Both the position numbers and the translations under genes were made by a program. The notes beneath the pieces were generated by a model that ran no database searches, was not told the origin of the DNA, and saw nothing but the letters and a program-made list of their open reading frames with translations. From contig CM043787.1 in the NCBI GenBank assembly GCA_023974075.1, forward strand, positions 35,418,218 to 35,482,217: a DNA stretch of 64,000 bases, read 5' to 3'. Source of the stretch: Chaenocephalus aceratus. Its lineage: Eukaryota; Chordata; Actinopteri; Perciformes; Channichthyidae. Positions 62,801 to 64,000 of the stretch are shown here, piece after piece; the first letter of the stretch is position 1; each line of letters begins with the position of its first letter.

Positions 62801-63403
62801 CTTGAGGGTTGTAAAGCAAGTGTCCATACATTTTATAATCAATGAAGGGACAGTACTTTGTACCAATTAAAAGGAAGGTCATGCATTGAAACTATTTTTT
62901 GTCCCCTTTGTATTTCTACAGCAAGATGTGGAGAGGTTCTCAGACATTGAAAAACTCTACCTCTACCTTAAGTTGCCTTCTGGTCCGAACACTAACATCG
63001 AGAAAAGGTAAGAACAAAGCTGCTTTCTGGCAGTATTTATGGAAAATGGACAGCAGCTGAAGTATTTAAAAGAAAAGAAACAGTTAATCATTCATAGTCA
63101 CATACATTTCTGTTAATTACTGTCTCATGTGGGTAAAATAATAATGATTAGACTCACACAAACACACAAAGCTTAGATTAGTTTTAGATATGATCTTACT
63201 TAGGACTGAGGTTAATTTGGCAAAAAGTAGCTTTTGTTCTGTGATTTGTCATCAAATGAATAATCTATGTCTATTTTCAGTGAGCAGAGCGCCCTGTCAT
63301 CCAGCCGCACGCAGCAGATGCATGCGTTTAACTGGATCCGCCATCATTTAGAGGAATACCCAGAGACATCTCTTCCCAAACAGGAGGTCTATGATGAATA
63401 CAA
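56864..63403 (+). CDS. rfx7: Regulatory factor X7, N-terminal part (window ends before the rest)
   Basis: RFX7 is a winged-helix transcription factor that binds X-box DNA, known to act in neural tube development and the p53 response. Four coding exons are visible: 56,864-56,985; 60,668-60,701; 62,922-63,007; 63,281-63,403. Together they give about 121 residues plus two bases of the next codon, all GT-AG and in phase. The start is [20 protein letters not shown]. Then come [41 protein letters not shown] (the conserved RFX7 N-terminal block) and [20 protein letters not shown] followed by [10 protein letters not shown], which opens the RFX DNA-binding domain. The remainder lies beyond 64,000. The ATG was chosen because MAEE and the sequence after it match the family. 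Upstream frames on the minus strand are shadows. Confidence 0.93.
56986..60667. other. rfx7 intron 1
   Basis: AT-rich with no exon recognised. It contains a (TA)n run at about 57,236-57,259 and one dispersed repeat at 58,163-58,350. The rest shows no repeat or gene. Confidence 0.5.
58163..58350 (+). repeat. 'GGCTGCAACTAA'-family repeat in rfx7 intron 1
   Basis: It starts AAGGCTGCAACTAATGAATA with TTTTCATTGTCAATTAATTG, the clearest left end of this family in the window. Internal blocks AATTATTTTCAAAGTAAACC and ATGAAAACTGAGAAATTAC follow. Confidence 0.7.
60702..62921. other. rfx7 intron 2
   Basis: No exon or certain repeat is seen. The sequence is AT-rich with low-complexity patches, for example GTCTGTCTGTGTGTCTG near 62,428. 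Confidence 0.45.
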
Positions 63404-63710
63404 GTAGGTCCAAACAGAAAACAGGAAACTTAATTGTACTGTCATACAGCTTCTCAATAAACATATAGAATATATCACCTTTTTATGATATGATATTTAA
63501 TGTTTAACATTGGTGTTCACCTTTTCAATGTTGAAGAATCTTTCGCCTCTAAATGACTGGCGGCCGAGGCGACAGTATAAATAGACGCAGCAGGCATGGG
63601 AATCACAGAGAGCAGCATGTGTTGGTAATATTAGAATGGAAAGTCTGAGACAGCCTTTGAAATTCTCGGGCAGTGTTATGTAACGGCCTTTTTAACTCAA
63701 CGAGATCAGA

Positions 63711-64000
63711 AATACAGTGGCCTCCAGAAATATTGGCGCCTTTAGAATAGAGCGGTGAAAAGGCTTCAAAGAGACTCTATGTGCTTCCCTTTAAACATGA
63801 AACAAAAGATACAGAAGTATTTGTTTTATTACCATGTAATAGTTGATATTCACATGTTGAAAAAACCATTTTGGTTTAAATAGCACAAAGAAGCCATTTG
63901 AAGATTATCAGGACTTCAGTTAACTCTGCACTAATTGGACTATGTTACATACACTGATCTGTATGGTGAATGTAACTAAACATAACCAGTGGGATGAAGC
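63711..64000 (+). repeat. Possible Tc1/mariner-type terminus at the window edge
   Basis: ACAGTGGCCTCCAGAAATAT followed by TGGCGCC resembles the inverted terminus of a Tc1/mariner-like element, preceded by TA. The rest runs off the window, so neither the other end nor a transposase can be checked. Confidence 0.35.

Overview
This is a vertebrate nuclear genome window, almost certainly from a ray-finned (percomorph-type) teleost. Genes are split into short exons with GT-AG introns. The DNA is AT-rich and full of repeat types typical of teleosts: a tRNA-derived SINE, LINE 3' tails, hAT and Harbinger elements, MITEs and a very long CA microsatellite. Nothing prokaryotic is present: no operons, CRISPR arrays or bacterial promoters.

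Five host genes were rebuilt by joining exons at splice sites with matching reading phase. They are tcf12 (minus strand, first two coding exons, 7.9-8.3 kb), znf280d (plus, 17 coding exons, 27.45-35.83 kb, 817 residues), mns1 (plus, 10 coding exons, 37.93-49.70 kb, 497 residues), tex9 (minus, 12 coding exons, 49.95-55.90 kb, 409 residues) and rfx7 (plus, first four coding exons, 56.86-63.40 kb, running off the window). From memory, the order and orientation tcf12 / znf280d / mns1 / tex9 / rfx7 match human 15q21.3, so this is an old conserved neighbourhood and the identifications support one another. mns1 and tex9 are linked to the cilium or sperm flagellum. They converge tail to tail with apparently overlapping 3' ends, and each has an RFX-type X-box-like motif just upstream. 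tex9 is head to head with rfx7, which itself encodes an RFX-family factor.

Layout: 1-8.3 kb is tcf12 intron and 5' exons with a SINE, a 384-bp MITE and a 274-bp CA microsatellite. 8.3-27.4 kb is the interval between the divergent genes tcf12 and znf280d and is dominated by one nested pile of transposons (10,295-20,968). 27.4-37.2 kb is znf280d with its 3'UTR. 37.7-49.9 kb is mns1, whose second intron carries a 3.26-kb inverted-repeat element. 49.8-55.9 kb is tex9. The rest is rfx7.

The most unusual part is the pile at 10.3-21.0 kb. A palindromic element with 20-bp minisatellite arms was split near its centre by a hAT transposon with a perfect 8-bp target duplication. That hAT was then hit by a Harbinger-like MITE and by two long-inverted-repeat elements, one of them inside the transposase reading frame with a perfect 8-bp duplication. 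The latter contains a LINE reverse-transcriptase fragment, which was in turn interrupted by a 633-bp Harbinger-type element with a TTA duplication. Removing each insert on paper restores the frame of the layer beneath, so the order of events can be read directly from the sequence.
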